A program made the translations under genes and the position numbers. From Manis javanica (taxonomy: Eukaryota > Chordata > Mammalia > Pholidota > Manidae): a DNA stretch of 64,000 nucleotides. The notes beneath the pieces are model-generated. The model was not told the DNA's origin. It did not search any database and saw only the letters and a list, made by a program, of their open reading frames with translations. The stretch is taken from the NCBI RefSeq assembly GCF_040802235.1, contig NC_133158.1:162413401-162477400 (forward strand). Direction: 5' to 3'. Shown in pieces: positions 46,832-58,235 of this stretch; within the stretch, counting starts at the first letter, position 1, and each line of letters begins with the position of its first letter.

Positions 46832-49800
46832 TCAGATGAGTGAAATCATTTGGTATTTCTCTTTCTCCGCTTGGCTTATTTCACTGAGCATAATACTCTC
46901 CAGCTCCATCCATGTTGCTGCAAATGGTTGGATTTTTCCACTTCTTATGGCTGAGTAGTATTCCATTGTGTATATGTACCACATCTTCTTTATCCATTCA
47001 TCTACAGATGGACATTTAGGTTGCTTCCAATTCTTGGCTATTGTAAATAGTGCTGCGATAAACATAGGAGTGCATCTGTCTTTCTCAAACTTGATTGCTG
47101 CGTTCTTAGGGTAAATTCCTAGGAGTGGAATTCCTGGGTCAAATGGTAGGTCTGTTTTGAGCATTTTGATGCACCTCCATACTGCTTTCCACAATGGTTG
47201 AACTAATTTACATTCCCACCAGCAGTGTAGGAGGGTTCCCCGTTCTCCACAGCCTCGCCAACATTTGTTGTTGTTTGTCTTTTGGATGGCAGCTATCCTT
47301 ACTGGTGTGAGGTGATACCTCATTGTAGTTTTAATTTGCATTTCTCTGATAATTAGCGATGTGGAGCATCTTTTCATGTGTCTCTTGGCCATCTGTATTT
47401 CTTTTTTGGAGAACTGTCTGTTCAGTTCCTCTGCCCATTTTTTAATTGGGTTATTTGTTTTTTGTTTGTTGAGGCGTGTGAGCTCTTTATATATTCTGGA
47501 CGTCAAGCCTTTATCGGATCTGTCATTTTCAAATATATTCTCCCATACTGTAGGGTTCCTTTTTGTTCTATTGATGGTGTCTTTCGCTGTACAGAAGCTT
47601 TTCAGCTTAATGTAGTCCCACTTGCTCATATTTGCTGTTGTTTTCCTTGCCCGGGGAGATATGTTCAAGAAGAGATCACTCATGTTTAGGTCTAAGAGGT
47701 TTTTGCCTATGTTTTTTTCCAAGAGTTTAATGGTTTCGTGACTTACATTCAGGTCTTTGATCCATTTTGAGTTTACCTTTGTATATGGGGTTAGACAATG
47801 GTCCAGTTTCATTCTCCTACATGTAGCTGTCCAGTTTTGCCAGCACCATCTGTTGAAGAGACTGTCATTTTGCCATTGTATGTCCATGGCTCCTTTATCA
47901 AATATTAATTGACCATATATGTTTGGGTTAATTTCTGGGGTCTCTAATCTGTTCCACTGGTCTGTGGCTCTGTTCTTGTGCCAGTACCAAATTGTCTTGA
48001 TTACTATGGCTTTGTAGTAGAGCTTGAAGTTGGGGAGTGAGATCCCCCCTACTTTATTCTTCTTTTTCAGGATTGCTTTGGCTATTCGGGGTCTTTGGTG
48101 TTTCCATATGAATTTTTGAACTATTTGTTCCAATTCATTGAAGAATGTTGCTGGTAATTTGAGAGGGATTGCATCAAATCTGTATATTGCTTTGGGCAGG
48201 ATGGCCATTTTGACGATATTAATTCTTCCTAGCCATGAGCATGGGATGAGTTTCCATTTATTAGTGTCCCCTTTAATTTCTCTTAAGAGTGACTTGTAGT
48301 TTTCAGAGTATAAGTCTTTCACTTCTTTGGTTAGGTTTATTCCTAGGTATTTTATTCTTTTTGATGCAATGGTGAATGGAATTGTTTTCCTGATTTCTCT
48401 TTCTATTGATTCGTTGTTAGTGTATAGGAAAGCTACAGATTTCTGTGTGTTAATTTTGTATCCTGCAACTTTGCTGTATTCCGATATCAGTTCTAGTAGT
48501 TTTGGAGTGGAGTCTTTAGGGTTTTTTATGTACAGTATCATATCATCTGCAAATAGTGACAGTTTAACTTCTTCTTTACCAATCTGGATTCCTTGTATTT
48601 CTTTGTTTTGTCTGATTGCCGTGGCTAGGACCTCCAGTACTATGTTAAATAACAGTGGGGAGAGTGGGCATCCCTGTCTGGTTCCCGATCTCAGTGGAAA
48701 TGCTTTCAGCTTCTCGCTGTTCAGTATAATGCTGGCTGTGGGTTTATCATATATGGCCTTTATTATGTTGAGGTACTTGCCCTCTATTCCCATTTTGCTG
48801 AGAGTTTTTATCATGAATGGATGTTGAATTTTGTCAAATGCTTTTTCAGCATCTATGGAGATGATCATGTGGTTTTTGTCTTTCTTTTTGTTGATGTGGT
48901 GGATGATGTTGATGGATTTTCGAATGTTGTACCATCCTTGCATCCCTGGGATGAACCCCACTTGGTCATGGTGTATGATCCTTTTGATATACTGTTGAAT
49001 TCTGTTTGCTAATATTTTATTGAGTATTTTTGCATCTACATTCATCAGGGATATTGGTCTGTAATTTTCTTTTTTGGTGGGGTCTTTTCCTGGTTTTGGT
49101 ATTAGGGTGATGTTGGCTTCATAGAATGAGTTTGGGAGTATTCCCTCTTCTTCTATTTTGTGGAACACTTTAAGGAGAATGGGTATTATGTCTTCTCTGT
49201 GTGTCTGATAAAATTCCGAGGTAAATCCGTCCGGCCCCGGGGTTTTGTTCTTGGGTAGTTTTTTGATTACTGTTTCAATTTCTTTGCTTGTAATTGGTTT
49301 GTTTAACTTTTGTGTTTCTTCCTTGGTCAGTCTTGGGAGGTTGTATTTTTCTAGGAAGTTGTCCATTTCTTCTAGGTTTTCCAGCGTGTTGGCATATAGG
49401 TTTTCATAGTAGTCTTTAATAGTTCTTTGTATTTCTGTGGAGTCTGTCGTGATTTTTCCATTCTCATTTCTGATTATGTTGATTTGTGTTGACTCTCTTT
49501 TTCTCTTAATAAGTTGGGCTAGAGGCTTATCTATTTTGTTTATTTTCTCAAAGAACCAGCTCTTGGTTTCGTTGATTTTTGCTATTGTTTTATTCTTCTC
49601 AATTTTGTTTATTTCTTCTCTGATCTTTATTATGTCCCTCCTTCTGCTGACTTTAGGTCTCATTTGTTCTTCTTTTTCCAGTTTTAATAATTGTGATGTT
49701 AGACTATTCATTTGGGATTGTTCTTCCTTCTTCAAGTGTGCCTGGATTGCTATATACTTTCCTCTTAAGACTGCTTTCGCTGCATCCCACAGAAGTTGGG

Positions 49801-50674
49801 GCTTAGTGTTGTTGTTGTCATTTGTTTCTATATATTCCTTGATCTCTATTTTGATTTGTTCATTGATCCATTGATTATTTAGTAGCATGTTGTTAAGCCT
49901 CCATGTGTTTGTGAGCCTTTTTGTTTTCTTTGTAGAATTTATTTCTACTTTCATACCTTTGTGGTCTGAAAAATTGGTTGGTAGAATTTCAATATTTTGG
50001 AATTTACTGAGGCTCTTTTTGTGAGCTAGTATGTGGTCTATTCTGGAGAATGTTCCATGTGCACTTGAGAAGAATGTATATCCTGTTGCTTTTGGATGTA
50101 GAGTTCTATAGATGTCTATTAGGTCCATCTGTTCTAGTGTGTTGTTCAGTGCCTGTGTGTCTTTACTTATTTTCTGCCCGGTGGTTCTATCCTTTGGGGT
50201 GAGTGGTGTGTTGAAGTCTCCTACAATGAATGCATTGCAGTCTATTTCCCTCTTTAGTTCTGTTAGTATTTGCTTCACATATGCTGCTGCTCCTGTGTTG
50301 GGTGCATATATATTTAGAATGGTTATATCCTCTTGTTGGAGTGAGCCCTTTATCATTATGTAGTGGCCTTCTTTATCTCTTGTTACTTTCTTTGTTTTGA
50401 AGTCTATTTTGTCTGATATTAGTACTGCAACCCCTGCTTTCTTCTCACTGTTGTTTGCCTGAAATATGTTTTTCCATCCCTTGACTTTTAGTCTATGCTT
50501 ATCTTTGGGTTTAAGGTGAGTTTCTTGTAAGCAGCATATAGATGGGTCTTGCTTTTTTATCCATTCTATTACTCTATGTCTTTTGATTGGTGCATTAAGT
50601 CCATTTACATTTAGGGTGACTATTGAGAGATATGTACTTATTGCCATTTCAGGCTTTAGATTCGTGGTTACCAA
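46832..50674 (-). CDS. L1 ORF2 protein (endonuclease and reverse transcriptase), intact
   Basis: ORF2p nicks target DNA and reverse-transcribes L1 RNA at the nick. The 1280-residue frame starts with the endonuclease ([28 protein letters not shown], and the catalytic SDH segment [10 protein letters not shown]). It continues with the reverse transcriptase (NYRPISLMN, and the FADDMILYI box with its catalytic Asp pair) and ends with the Cys-rich domain [18 protein letters not shown], arranged C-x3-C-x7-H-x4-C. Total length is close to other mammalian ORF2 proteins (about 1275). No internal stop is present, so the element could be competent for movement. Confidence 0.95.
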   Translation of the reverse strand: MVTTNLKPEMAISTYLSIVTLNVNGLNAPIKRHRVIEWIKKQDPSICCLQETHLKPKDKHRLKVKGWKNIFQANNSEKKAGVAVLISDKIDFKTKKVTRDKEGHYIMIKGSLQQEDITILNIYAPNTGAAAYVKQILTELKREIDCNAFIVGDFNTPLTPKDRTTGQKISKDTQALNNTLEQMDLIDIYRTLHPKATGYTFFSSAHGTFSRIDHILAHKKSLSKFQNIEILPTNFSDHKGMKVEINSTKKTKRLTNTWRLNNMLLNNQWINEQIKIEIKEYIETNDNNNTKPQLLWDAAKAVLRGKYIAIQAHLKKEEQSQMNSLTSQLLKLEKEEQMRPKVSRRRDIIKIREEINKIEKNKTIAKINETKSWFFEKINKIDKPLAQLIKRKRESTQINIIRNENGKITTDSTEIQRTIKDYYENLYANTLENLEEMDNFLEKYNLPRLTKEETQKLNKPITSKEIETVIKKLPKNKTPGPDGFTSEFYQTHREDIIPILLKVFHKIEEEGILPNSFYEANITLIPKPGKDPTKKENYRPISLMNVDAKILNKILANRIQQYIKRIIHHDQVGFIPGMQGWYNIRKSINIIHHINKKKDKNHMIISIDAEKAFDKIQHPFMIKTLSKMGIEGKYLNIIKAIYDKPTASIILNSEKLKAFPLRSGTRQGCPLSPLLFNIVLEVLATAIRQNKEIQGIQIGKEEVKLSLFADDMILYIKNPKDSTPKLLELISEYSKVAGYKINTQKSVAFLYTNNESIEREIRKTIPFTIASKRIKYLGINLTKEVKDLYSENYKSLLREIKGDTNKWKLIPCSWLGRINIVKMAILPKAIYRFDAIPLKLPATFFNELEQIVQKFIWKHQRPRIAKAILKKKNKVGGISLPNFKLYYKAIVIKTIWYWHKNRATDQWNRLETPEINPNIYGQLIFDKGAMDIQWQNDSLFNRWCWQNWTATCRRMKLDHCLTPYTKVNSKWIKDLNVSHETIKLLEKNIGKNLLDLNMSDLFLNISPRARKTTANMSKWDYIKLKSFCTAKDTINRTKRNPTVWENIFENDRSDKGLTSRIYKELTRLNKQKTNNPIKKWAEELNRQFSKKEIQMAKRHMKRCSTSLIIREMQIKTTMRYHLTPVRIAAIQKTNNNKCWRGCGERGTLLHCWWECKLVQPLWKAVWRCIKMLKTDLPFDPGIPLLGIYPKNAAIKFEKDRCTPMFIAALFTIAKNWKQPKCPSVDEWIKKMWYIYTMEYYSAIRSGKIQPFAATWMELESIMLSEISQAEKEKYQMISLI

Positions 50675-50842
50675 AGGTTCAAGGTTAGCTTCTTTAGTAT
50701 CTTACTGCCTAACTTAGCTCGCTTATTGAGCTGTTATATACACTGTCTGGAGATTCTTTTCTTCTCTCCCTTCTTATTCCTCCTCCTCCATTCTTCATAT
50801 GTTGTGTGTTTTGTTCTGTGCTCTTTTTAGGGGTGCTCCCAT

Positions 50843-51796
50843 CTAGAGCAGTCCCTGTAGGATGCCCTGTAGAGGTGGTTTGTGGGAAGCGAATTCCCTC
50901 AGCTTTTGCTTGTCTGGGAATTGTTTGATCCCACCATCATATTTAAATGATAGTCGTGCTGGATATAGTATCCTTGGTTCAAGGCCCTTCTGTTTCATTG
51001 CATTAAGTATATCATGCCATTCTCTTCTGGCCTGTAGGGTTTCTGTTGAGAAGTCTGATGTTAGCCTGATTGGTTTTCCTTTATAGGTGACCTTTTTCTC
51101 TCTAGCTGCCTTTAAAACTCTTTCCTTGTCCTTGATCCTTGCCATTTTAATTACTATGTGTCTTGGTGTTGTCCTCCTTGGATCCTTTCTGTTGGGGGTT
51201 CTGTGTAATTCCATGGTCTGTTCGATTATTTCCTCCCCCAGTTTGGGGAAGTTTTCAGCAATTATTTCTTCAAAGACACTTTCTATCCCTTTTCCTCTTT
51301 CTTCCTCTTCTGGTATCCCTATAATACGAATGTTTTTCCTTTTGTATTGGTCACATATTTCTCTTAGTGTTGTTTCATTCCTGGAGATCCTTTTATCTCT
51401 CTCTATGTCAGCTTCTATACGTTCCTGTTCTCTGGCTTCTATTCCTTCAATGGCCTCTTGCATCTTATCCATTCTGCTTATAAATCCTTCCAGGGATTGT
51501 TTCACTTCTGTGATCTCTTTCCTGACATCTGTGATCTCCTTCCGGACTTCATCCCACTGCTCTTGCATTTTTCTCTGCATCTCATCCCACTGCTCTTGCA
51601 TTTTTCTCTGCATCTCATCCCACTGCTCTTGCATTTTTCTCTGCATCTCATCCCATTGCTCTTGCATTTTTCTCTGCATCTCTGTCAGCATGTTCATGAT
51701 TTTTATTTTGAATTCTTTTTCAGGAGGACTAGTTAGGTCCGTCTCCTCAGGTGTTGTCTCTGTGATCTTTGTCTGCCTGTAGTTTTGCCTTTTCAT
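50843..51796 (-). CDS. L1 ORF1 protein (RNA-binding chaperone), intact
   Basis: ORF1p trimerises through an N-terminal coiled coil, binds L1 RNA in cis and acts as a nucleic-acid chaperone. The 317-residue frame has a coiled coil (about residues 30-130), an RRM region (IRIIGIPEEEERGKGIESVF) and the C-terminal domain (TPRHIVIKMARIKDKERVLK, then LQARREWHDIL). The coiled coil contains four exact copies of the 11-residue unit EMQRKMQEQWD. Length and domain order match other mammalian L1 ORF1 proteins. It lies 168 bp upstream of ORF2 on the same transcript. No stop or frameshift is seen. Confidence 0.93.
   Translation of the reverse strand: MKRQNYRQTKITETTPEETDLTSPPEKEFKIKIMNMLTEMQRKMQEQWDEMQRKMQEQWDEMQRKMQEQWDEMQRKMQEQWDEVRKEITDVRKEITEVKQSLEGFISRMDKMQEAIEGIEAREQERIEADIERDKRISRNETTLREICDQYKRKNIRIIGIPEEEERGKGIESVFEEIIAENFPKLGEEIIEQTMELHRTPNRKDPRRTTPRHIVIKMARIKDKERVLKAAREKKVTYKGKPIRLTSDFSTETLQARREWHDILNAMKQKGLEPRILYPARLSFKYDGGIKQFPDKQKLREFASHKPPLQGILQGLL
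51551..51682 (-). repeat. Four 33-bp tandem repeats inside L1 ORF1
   Basis: Four consecutive in-frame 33-bp units, nearly identical at the DNA level, encode repeated EMQRKMQEQWD in the ORF1p coiled coil. Only one base (C to T in the last unit on the plus strand) differs clearly. Confidence 0.9.
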
Positions 51797-52938
51797 GGTG
51801 ATAGAGATAGTTTGCAGAGCTGGTACAAGTGACCGCTGGAGGAGCTTCCCTTCTTGTTGGTTTGTAGCCTTTTCCTGGGAGAATAGCGACCTCTAGTGGC
51901 TTGTGCTGGGCAGCTGTGCGCAGACAGGGCTTCTGCTTCCTGCCCAGTTGCTATGGGGTTTATCTCCGCTGTTGCTGTGGGCTTGGCCTGGCTGGGGCTG
52001 CTTGTCCAAAATGGTGGAGCCCCGTTGGAGGGGGAGCGGCCAGGAGGCTATTTATCTCCGTAAGGGGCCTCTGTGCTCCCTGCTGCCCAGGGGGTTAGAG
52101 TGCCCAGAGATCCCCAGATTCCCTGCCTCTGGTCTAAGTGACCTGTCCTGCCCCTTTAAGATTTCCAAAAAGCACTCTCCAAACCAAAACAACAACAGCA
52201 ACAATGAGAGAGGGAACAGAAAGAAAGTGAAAAAAAAAAAGGAAAAAAAAGGAAACAAGCGATTTTTTTTTTTTTTTTTTTTTGTCCTCAGGTGCCGGTC
52301 CCAGGCACCCGCTCACTGGTCCTGCTGCCCTGTCTCCCTAGCACCAGGGTCCCTGTCCTTTCAAGGCTTCCAAAAAGCACCCACCCACCGGTCCCGCAGG
52401 GAAGGAACGCTCGATATTCTTTGTCCTCAGGCACTGGTCCCAGGCACCCGCTCACCAGTCCCGCCGCCCTGCCTCCCTAGCACAGGGGTCCCTGTCCCTT
52501 CAAGGCTTCCAAAAAGCACTCGCCAAAAAGAGAGAAAAAAAGGGGAAAAACGCGCGATTTCTTCCGTCCTCAGGTGCTGGTCTCAGGCACCCACCCACCG
52601 GTCCCACAGGGAAAAATGCGGGATATTCTTTGTCCTCAGGTGCCGGTCCCAGGCACCCGCTCACCAGTCCCGCCGCCCTGCCTCCCTAGCACCGGGGTCC
52701 CTGTCCCTTTTAGGCTTCCAAAAAGCACTCGCAGAAAAGAGAAAAAAAAAAGGGGAAAAACGCGCGATTTCCTCTGTCCTCAAGTGCCGGTCTCAGGCAC
52801 CCGCCCACCGGTCCCGCAGGGAAAAACGGGGGATATTCTTTGTCCTCAGGCGCCGGTCCCAGCCACCCGCTCACCAGTCCCGCCACCCTGCCTCCCTAGC
52901 ACTGGGGTCCCCGTCCCTTCAAGGCTTCCAAAAAGCGC
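51797..52938 (-). promoter_or_regulatory. L1 5' UTR/promoter
   Basis: This 1.14-kb region upstream of ORF1 should contain the internal RNA polymerase II promoter of the L1. It has a single-copy part next to ORF1 (51797-52140) and a tandemly repeated part (52140-52938), both GC-rich and rich in CpG. A run of 23 T on the plus strand near 52262 interrupts one monomer. The element begins with GCGCTTTTTGG on its sense strand, directly at the target-site duplication, so the 5' end looks complete. Confidence 0.8.
52140..52938 (-). repeat. Tandem promoter monomers in the L1 5' UTR
   Basis: The block ending in AAGGCTTCCAAAAAGC recurs at 52158 (variant), 52363, 52502, 52711 and 52921. Spacings are about 205, 139, 209 and 210 bp. 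Each unit also carries the TCCCAGGCACCCGCTCACC and CACCGGTCCCGCAGGGAA sub-blocks; the 139-bp unit lacks one of them. This is a monomeric promoter of about 210-bp units, similar in principle to mouse L1 monomers. Confidence 0.8.
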
Positions 52939-52954
52939 TGTATGAACTCTTTTT
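52939..52954. repeat. Target-site duplication, L1 5' side
   Basis: This is the second copy of TGTATGAACTCTTTTT, followed by AACAAG. Joining the sequence before the first copy to the sequence after this one rebuilds continuous pre-insertion DNA that resembles an old L1. Confidence 0.9.
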
Positions 52955-53400
52955 AACAAGTATATTATATGTTTGCCTGTGTGTCTGTTGGCAACCATAC
53001 AGAGAGGATTTTCCTCCAAATGATGGATCTTTCCCTCAACTTCCGGTTGCTGGGAATTATGTCTGCGTCTTCAGTCAACTAAAACTCTCCACATCCATGG
53101 CAAGTAAAGCCTCAAGTCTTCATCTCAGGAATATTTTCTTCTGTCATTTCTTCAGTTGTTATTGCTCCTCTGTTCTGTTCTCTTACAGCAACTCTGTCTC
53201 AACTCATAACTTCCATATCCTCACTTTTTTCTTGAGTTCTGGAAGAATTCCTTGGACTGGTGTTCTAATTCTCTATTTGAATGTCAGAAATTGCCTTCCT
53301 GTTGCCCTGTCTCCACTGAGCACTAATTTGGTGATGTTTTCCACTCCAGAAGTCCTTCACTGTCCTTAGATTGCTCCTTTTTCATGACAAGCTGCTCTTC
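52955..53400 (-). mobile_element. Probable old L1 flank of the young insertion
   Basis: Together with about 43970-44056, this is the pre-insertion DNA; the first part resembles antisense L1 ('tgaactctttttaacaag' context). Similarity fades after about 53000 and the remainder is weakly supported. Confidence 0.35.
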
Positions 53401-54449
53401 TGCTGTTATCACATTCTCCTCTTGAATCTCATAGAGAACCAGGGGTTTAAATTTTTTTTTTTAAGTGGAAGTCCACTTGGTCTGAATCTGTAGGCTGGGA
53501 CTATCTTTGGAAATACAGTTCCTTCGCATATGACCTGTGACTTTTCTCTGACTGGGCAGCTGCCTCCAGAAGGCCTACTTGTCCAGTATGAGCTACTGGG
53601 TGCCTCTTTTAGAGCCTGGGTAGGTCACTGTTTAATTACTTTGTTCACAGTAAAAGCATAAAGGCAACATTTAAGTTTATTGTAACTGTTCTTTGCACCT
53701 TAGACATACACTTGCTTGTGTAGTTTAAAGAGGGAGCTACAGGGCAAAGAACACAGCCATTGACAGGAAAGTCTCCAATGCTAAGGTTTATGTTTAGTTT
53801 TACCAACTGAAATATATAAAGTAGAAAATTAAATTCTTTTCTTCAAATTCTTAAGTGACTGTGCCATTTCTTTTTATTAAATAATCTGTTCCCTCCTACC
53901 AATACTCATTTTTGTTTCGCCCCTACCATATATTAATCTTTTTATTTAGACATTACGTTCCATTGTGCTGTCTAGAGTCATTATCACATTCATTTAATCA
54001 CTTTAAAAAAATTACATTTTAATGTCTGAGAGCTTTCTGAGCCCCTGGTTAGTCTGCCAGGAGAACATTGTGGATACTTTTCTCAAGTTAAATAAAAATA
54101 GCCATGGGCATTTCCACTGGACAGCCCATCAATACAAACATTCCCATGAGTGGCTGGCCATGCTTCCAGTTAGCTACATCCCCCCACCAGGGCAGAGCTG
54201 CTGCCCTCAGCACCCTTTGCCTTTTTCATTCAGGCTGGCCCTGGGGACATGTGTCCCTGGCTGCTGCTCTTATGAATGGATCTTTTTTTCCCCTCATATA
54301 TTATTTTGTATATATTTTCATTACATTGTATTATAACTGTTATATAGACAACTCTGTACCTTGGCTTGTTTATTTTGAAGCTGGATTACCTTGCCGAACT
54401 TATTAGTTCTGATGGTTTTTCAAACGCTTCTCCTGGATTTTCTAGGGAT

Positions 54450-54925
54450 ACTGAAATGCCACTTACAAATAATGAAAATTGAATTTCCTTTGTGTAACTG
54501 CTGATGCCATTAGAAAACAGTAGTGGGAATAGGCATTCTTTTCTATTTCCTTGCTTCTATGGGAATGCTTCTCAAGTGTTAGGCCATTACATAACATGTA
54601 GGTAAGTATTTTTATAGTTCTAATTTATTAAGAGCTTAAAAAAATTCAGAGTGGGTGTTGGATTTTACTGAATGACTTCTAAGTGTGTACTGAGAGGATG
54701 ATTTAGGTTTCATAAAAAGACACTGTCTTGGTAATGCAATATATTAATAGATTTTTTATGGTATATTGTCCTTGAATACCTGGCACAAATGCTAACTGAT
54801 CATGTTGAATTATTCTTTTATTAGCAATTTGATAACTTGCTACTTTATATGGGTATTTTGCATCCAAGATTATATTGTTTAACATTGGCTATAATGCCAC
54901 AATATCCGTATCCAATTTCCATTGT
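54450..54925 (-). mobile_element. Old L1 ORF2 fragment
   Basis: The minus-strand frame at 54885-54703 resembles the L1 reverse transcriptase segment before the FADD box (IQHDQLAFVPGIQGQYTIKN), parallel to [20 protein letters not shown] in the young ORF2. It is a short, broken copy. Confidence 0.75.
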
Positions 54926-55329
54926 TCTAGAAAATGGCTATGGTAGATTGAATTATTGGTCCTAATTCCTCACTCTGTCATTACTGTATTACACACCCAC
55001 ATCTCTGCCACAAAGGCAGAATGCACTCCCCACCCCTTTACTTTGGGCTTGGCCATGAGACTTCTTCTGGCCAATGAGATATTGGCACGTGTGACCCGAA
55101 CAGACTTAAAACTTGTTTGCTTGGTGGGGCTTGCAATCCTGTGCCTAAGCCATCCCAGTGTGAAGAATATGGGAGCTATCCACTACCCCTTCTATTTCCC
55201 TAGACCCACAATTATTTAAAGACTTTCAACTAGTAAGAATTTGATAACAAGTAGTTTGTGGCATTTAGCTTGTGCTCAGCAACTGTTGCTCCCTCCAACC
55301 TCTTACCTGGTCCACTAGCAGAGGAGGGA

Positions 55330-55825
55330 ATTGTGGCAGACTATATTTTCCAAAGATGGCCACAACGTCATCTCCCAGCCCACATGCTTTTCCAGAACCT
55401 GACCACCCTTCCATGGAAAGGTGAAGCCTGAGCCTCTACCCCTGGACCTGGCTGGGCACTTGGACTGTTTTCACCCAGTGGTGGAAGTGATACTACAGAA
55501 CTCTGAGGCTAGATCATAAAAATGCCATGTGCTTCCACCTATGGCCTGGGGACACTGGAACCCGCTGTCAAGCTGTGAAAGCCCAAACTAGCCTATGCAG
55601 AGAGACCCCACAATGAGCATGTACATGTTATGGTCGACAGCCTGCCGAGACCCTGCATTGACTGCCCAATGTGTGAGAGATGCAGTCTCTGGATGGTTCT
55701 GGGTCTCAGCTGCCTCCTCATTCTCAGTCTTTGAGTCTTCCCAGCTGAGTGCCCCAACACTGTGGAGCAGAGACAAGCCGTCCCCACCGTGCACAAAGTC
55801 CTGACCCACTGATCTGTGAGAATAA
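55330..55825. other. Possible old LTR-type repeat, unassigned
   Basis: The TGTGGCAGACTATATTTTCC opening and an overall composition without coding signal recall old LTR elements, but I cannot name a family. The preceding 54940-55330 stretch is similar in character. Confidence 0.3.
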
Positions 55826-55829
55826 CAGA

Positions 55830-55990
55830 ATGGGGAATTCACAACCTTAAGTCAGGGGTGGTATAGCTGGAACAGGAACAAGAGTCAGAAAGGTCACATG
55901 ATTTTCCTATGGTTAGAATCCCAGAAAATGGCTGGACTGGGATTTGAACCCAGCTCTGCTGTGCTTTTTTGCACTGCACCATACTGATGA
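55830..55990 (-). mobile_element. MIR
   Basis: The plus strand GACTGGGATTTGAACCCAGC is a near-perfect inverted MIR box. Confidence 0.8.
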
Positions 55991-57834
55991 TCAACAGTAA
56001 GGTCTGGTGAGCCCTAAGCCAGCCAGGGCTGTGGAGGGTACCACTGGGTAGCACCACCTCTGTGTATGGGGAGCCCTGAACTAGGTCTCTCGGGGAAATT
56101 CCATCCCCTGTAGAGCTGAAGGCAAGAAATGGGGCCATCTCCCCATGCAAGACTGGGCGGCAATGAAATGTTACCACTGTTTAAAATGGCAGCAGCCTCA
56201 CAAACCATGAAGCAGAGACTTAACCACATTCCACAGTGTAATGACATCATTATTTCCGCAGAGAATGCTTTAGCACAGCACGTTTATCAGCATTTTATTA
56301 AGAATCACCATACATATTTAAAACAAAACTACATTTGTCAAAACAGTTGAGAAAAGCATTAGGTAATGCTCAGGTTAGCTGCCCTGCTGTGGAGGCTATT
56401 CCTTATTCTCCTCCTCCCTTTGGCAGACTCCAGATCTGGGGCTTTTGTTGGGAGAAGTTGTGTTCGTGGGCACAGGCACAGTCCACACACTGCCCACTTC
56501 AAGGACCCTACTGTCCATTTTCTTCTTTCTCTGGTTGTGCTGGCTGAAAAGCACCCACTGTAGCAAGTGCTGTTAGGAATCAAGTGACAAGGAAAGGAAG
56601 CCAGTGATGAAAGGCAGATTGAAAGAAAAAAGAAAAAAAGACCTGGATCTCAACTGAATGGATCTACATGATTTGAAAAAGAGGTTACTGTGATTGAACC
56701 TGGCCTCCAAGCTAAGTCTGGAAAACATGAGGCTTTTGAGACTGTTGAGGCCATCTGACACTCTTTTCTTCAAGTTCTGCTTGCTAGTTTGTTTGCTTCT
56801 TCAGTCGGACTGCTCTCACTCACAGGGTCCAAATGAACTTGAGACGCCTATGCACTGCTCTGCTCTGTGTGCTGCTGGCCACAAGAACCCATCCATTTCA
56901 CAGGACACCATGTGCCTGGATTGCCAAGGCCTGGAGCAGGCGGGAGAAGAGATCCAGGAACTCCCGTTTTCCCAAAGTAGAGTTGTGCAGCATTTCTGTC
57001 TGTCCACCATTTCATTTCTCTTTGTGTGAAGAGTCTTTCAACCAGCAGATTCTTCCAGCATGCTCCAAAACCCCCCTCTGGTGTCCAGAATCTTTCAAAG
57101 TCTAGCTTGTCAGTATGAGGTTCCTCTTTCTTTGATTTCCACATGTCCCGCTTTCTTTGTGTGCAGCTTCTTCAAAACGTGGCAAAGTAAACAACAAAGC
57201 AGCAATATTTCCTAGGGCTCAAACATCCCTTCTGGTGCTGGAGGGCAGGGGCCTCTCTCTCCTGTTCCATTCTTACAGTTGTTTCCCTGGGTTCAGGCAC
57301 TAGGCGGTGGTCAGCTGGCAGAGCCTCCTGTTTTTGCGGCTGCTGACAAAGCCTCTGATGGGGTGGCTGGCACCTTGGGGTCGAACATGCTTTCAGGGTA
57401 TTAGAACTTCTTTCTTCTGCATGTCTCCATTTTCCATCACTTAATTCCCGGCTGTGTCTCTGCCTGCTGATCAGAATGAATGTCCTTTTAGAGTAGGTAG
57501 GTTTTAAAAAGAGCTCAGCAGAACTCTGAAATGCTAGAGTCTCATGGCTCCTCAGAGACTCATTACCTTCTCTTTGGGGGCCTTGGAACAGGCAGGAACT
57601 TCACACAAGATGAAAGGCAGTGGGAGGCAGGTTGTAATCAGGCAGCTTTGGCTTTGGCTTGGTGTGTAGTCTTCTGGAGTCATGGGAAAGCAGCTCAAAA
57701 CACTGCCGTGGGCAGCCTCTGTATGGGATCTATGTGAAGGCTCGTTTCTCATTAATGAATAACTAGTCCTGGACAATCTGTCACTTTCACTGTCCTCTCA
57801 AGTTGGGCTTTGTAATGGCAGGAACTTGGCAATG

Positions 57835-57960
57835 AGCATGCAGAGGTTGAGCATGAGACTCAGCTCTACTGCTTATGAGCTGTGTGACCTGGGGCAAATG
57901 ACTTAATCTCTCAGTTCTCCAGTTCCTGCACCTGAATCACATGTGCTAATATAGATATTA
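57835..57960 (+). mobile_element. MIR
   Basis: GAGCTGTGTGACCTGGGGCA and ATGACTTAATCTCTCAGTTC match the core. Confidence 0.75.
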
Positions 57961-58094
57961 GGAGACAGAGACCAGTTCAGGGCAAACATATGGTTGGAGA
58001 GCATACTAGAAATATCAGTTGAATCTGAATTTTCTCCTACCTTTCCCTTGTTTCACTACAAACATCATTTCTCCTCTTCTTGAGGCAAGAGGGG

Positions 58095-58235
58095 GCCACA
58101 TTCATTTATTTAGCCTGCAACTTGGCATGCGCTCTAAGTCAGGTAGGGCGCCAGCACTGTGAATTCTGAAATAAATATGGTGGGGGCCCTGTTCTCATGG
58201 GTTCAGTACTGGGGGAGACGGACAGTCAACACGCG
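58095..58235 (-). mobile_element. L2 3' end
   Basis: ACATTCATTTATTTAGCCTG and GGGGCCCTGTTCTCATGGGT are inverted L2 terminus blocks. Confidence 0.6.

Larger units (their letters stand above)
44073..52938 (-). mobile_element. Young full-length L1 with retroviral 3' segment and 3' transduction
   Basis: This is an LINE-1 retrotransposon inserted on the minus strand by target-primed reverse transcription. In sense order it holds: a 5' UTR with tandem monomers (52938-51797), ORF1 (51796-50843), ORF2 (50674-46832), a conventional 3' UTR with a G-rich polypurine tract (sense of about 46745-46620) ending in A13 (46316-46303), a retroviral 3' segment (46302-44663), an A-rich tract (44662-44626), a 540-bp transduced segment (44625-44086), and a final poly(A) read as T on the plus strand (44085-44068). 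Perfect 16-bp duplications flank the whole unit. The complementary target site is TTTTT/AA on the plus strand, the classic L1 endonuclease preference. Intact ORFs and a perfect duplication imply a recent insertion. Confidence 0.9.

Noticed and set aside
51087..51782. 231-aa plus-strand ORF opposite L1 ORF1
   Set aside because: It is the antisense shadow of ORF1 and mirrors its 33-bp repeats. No independent support.
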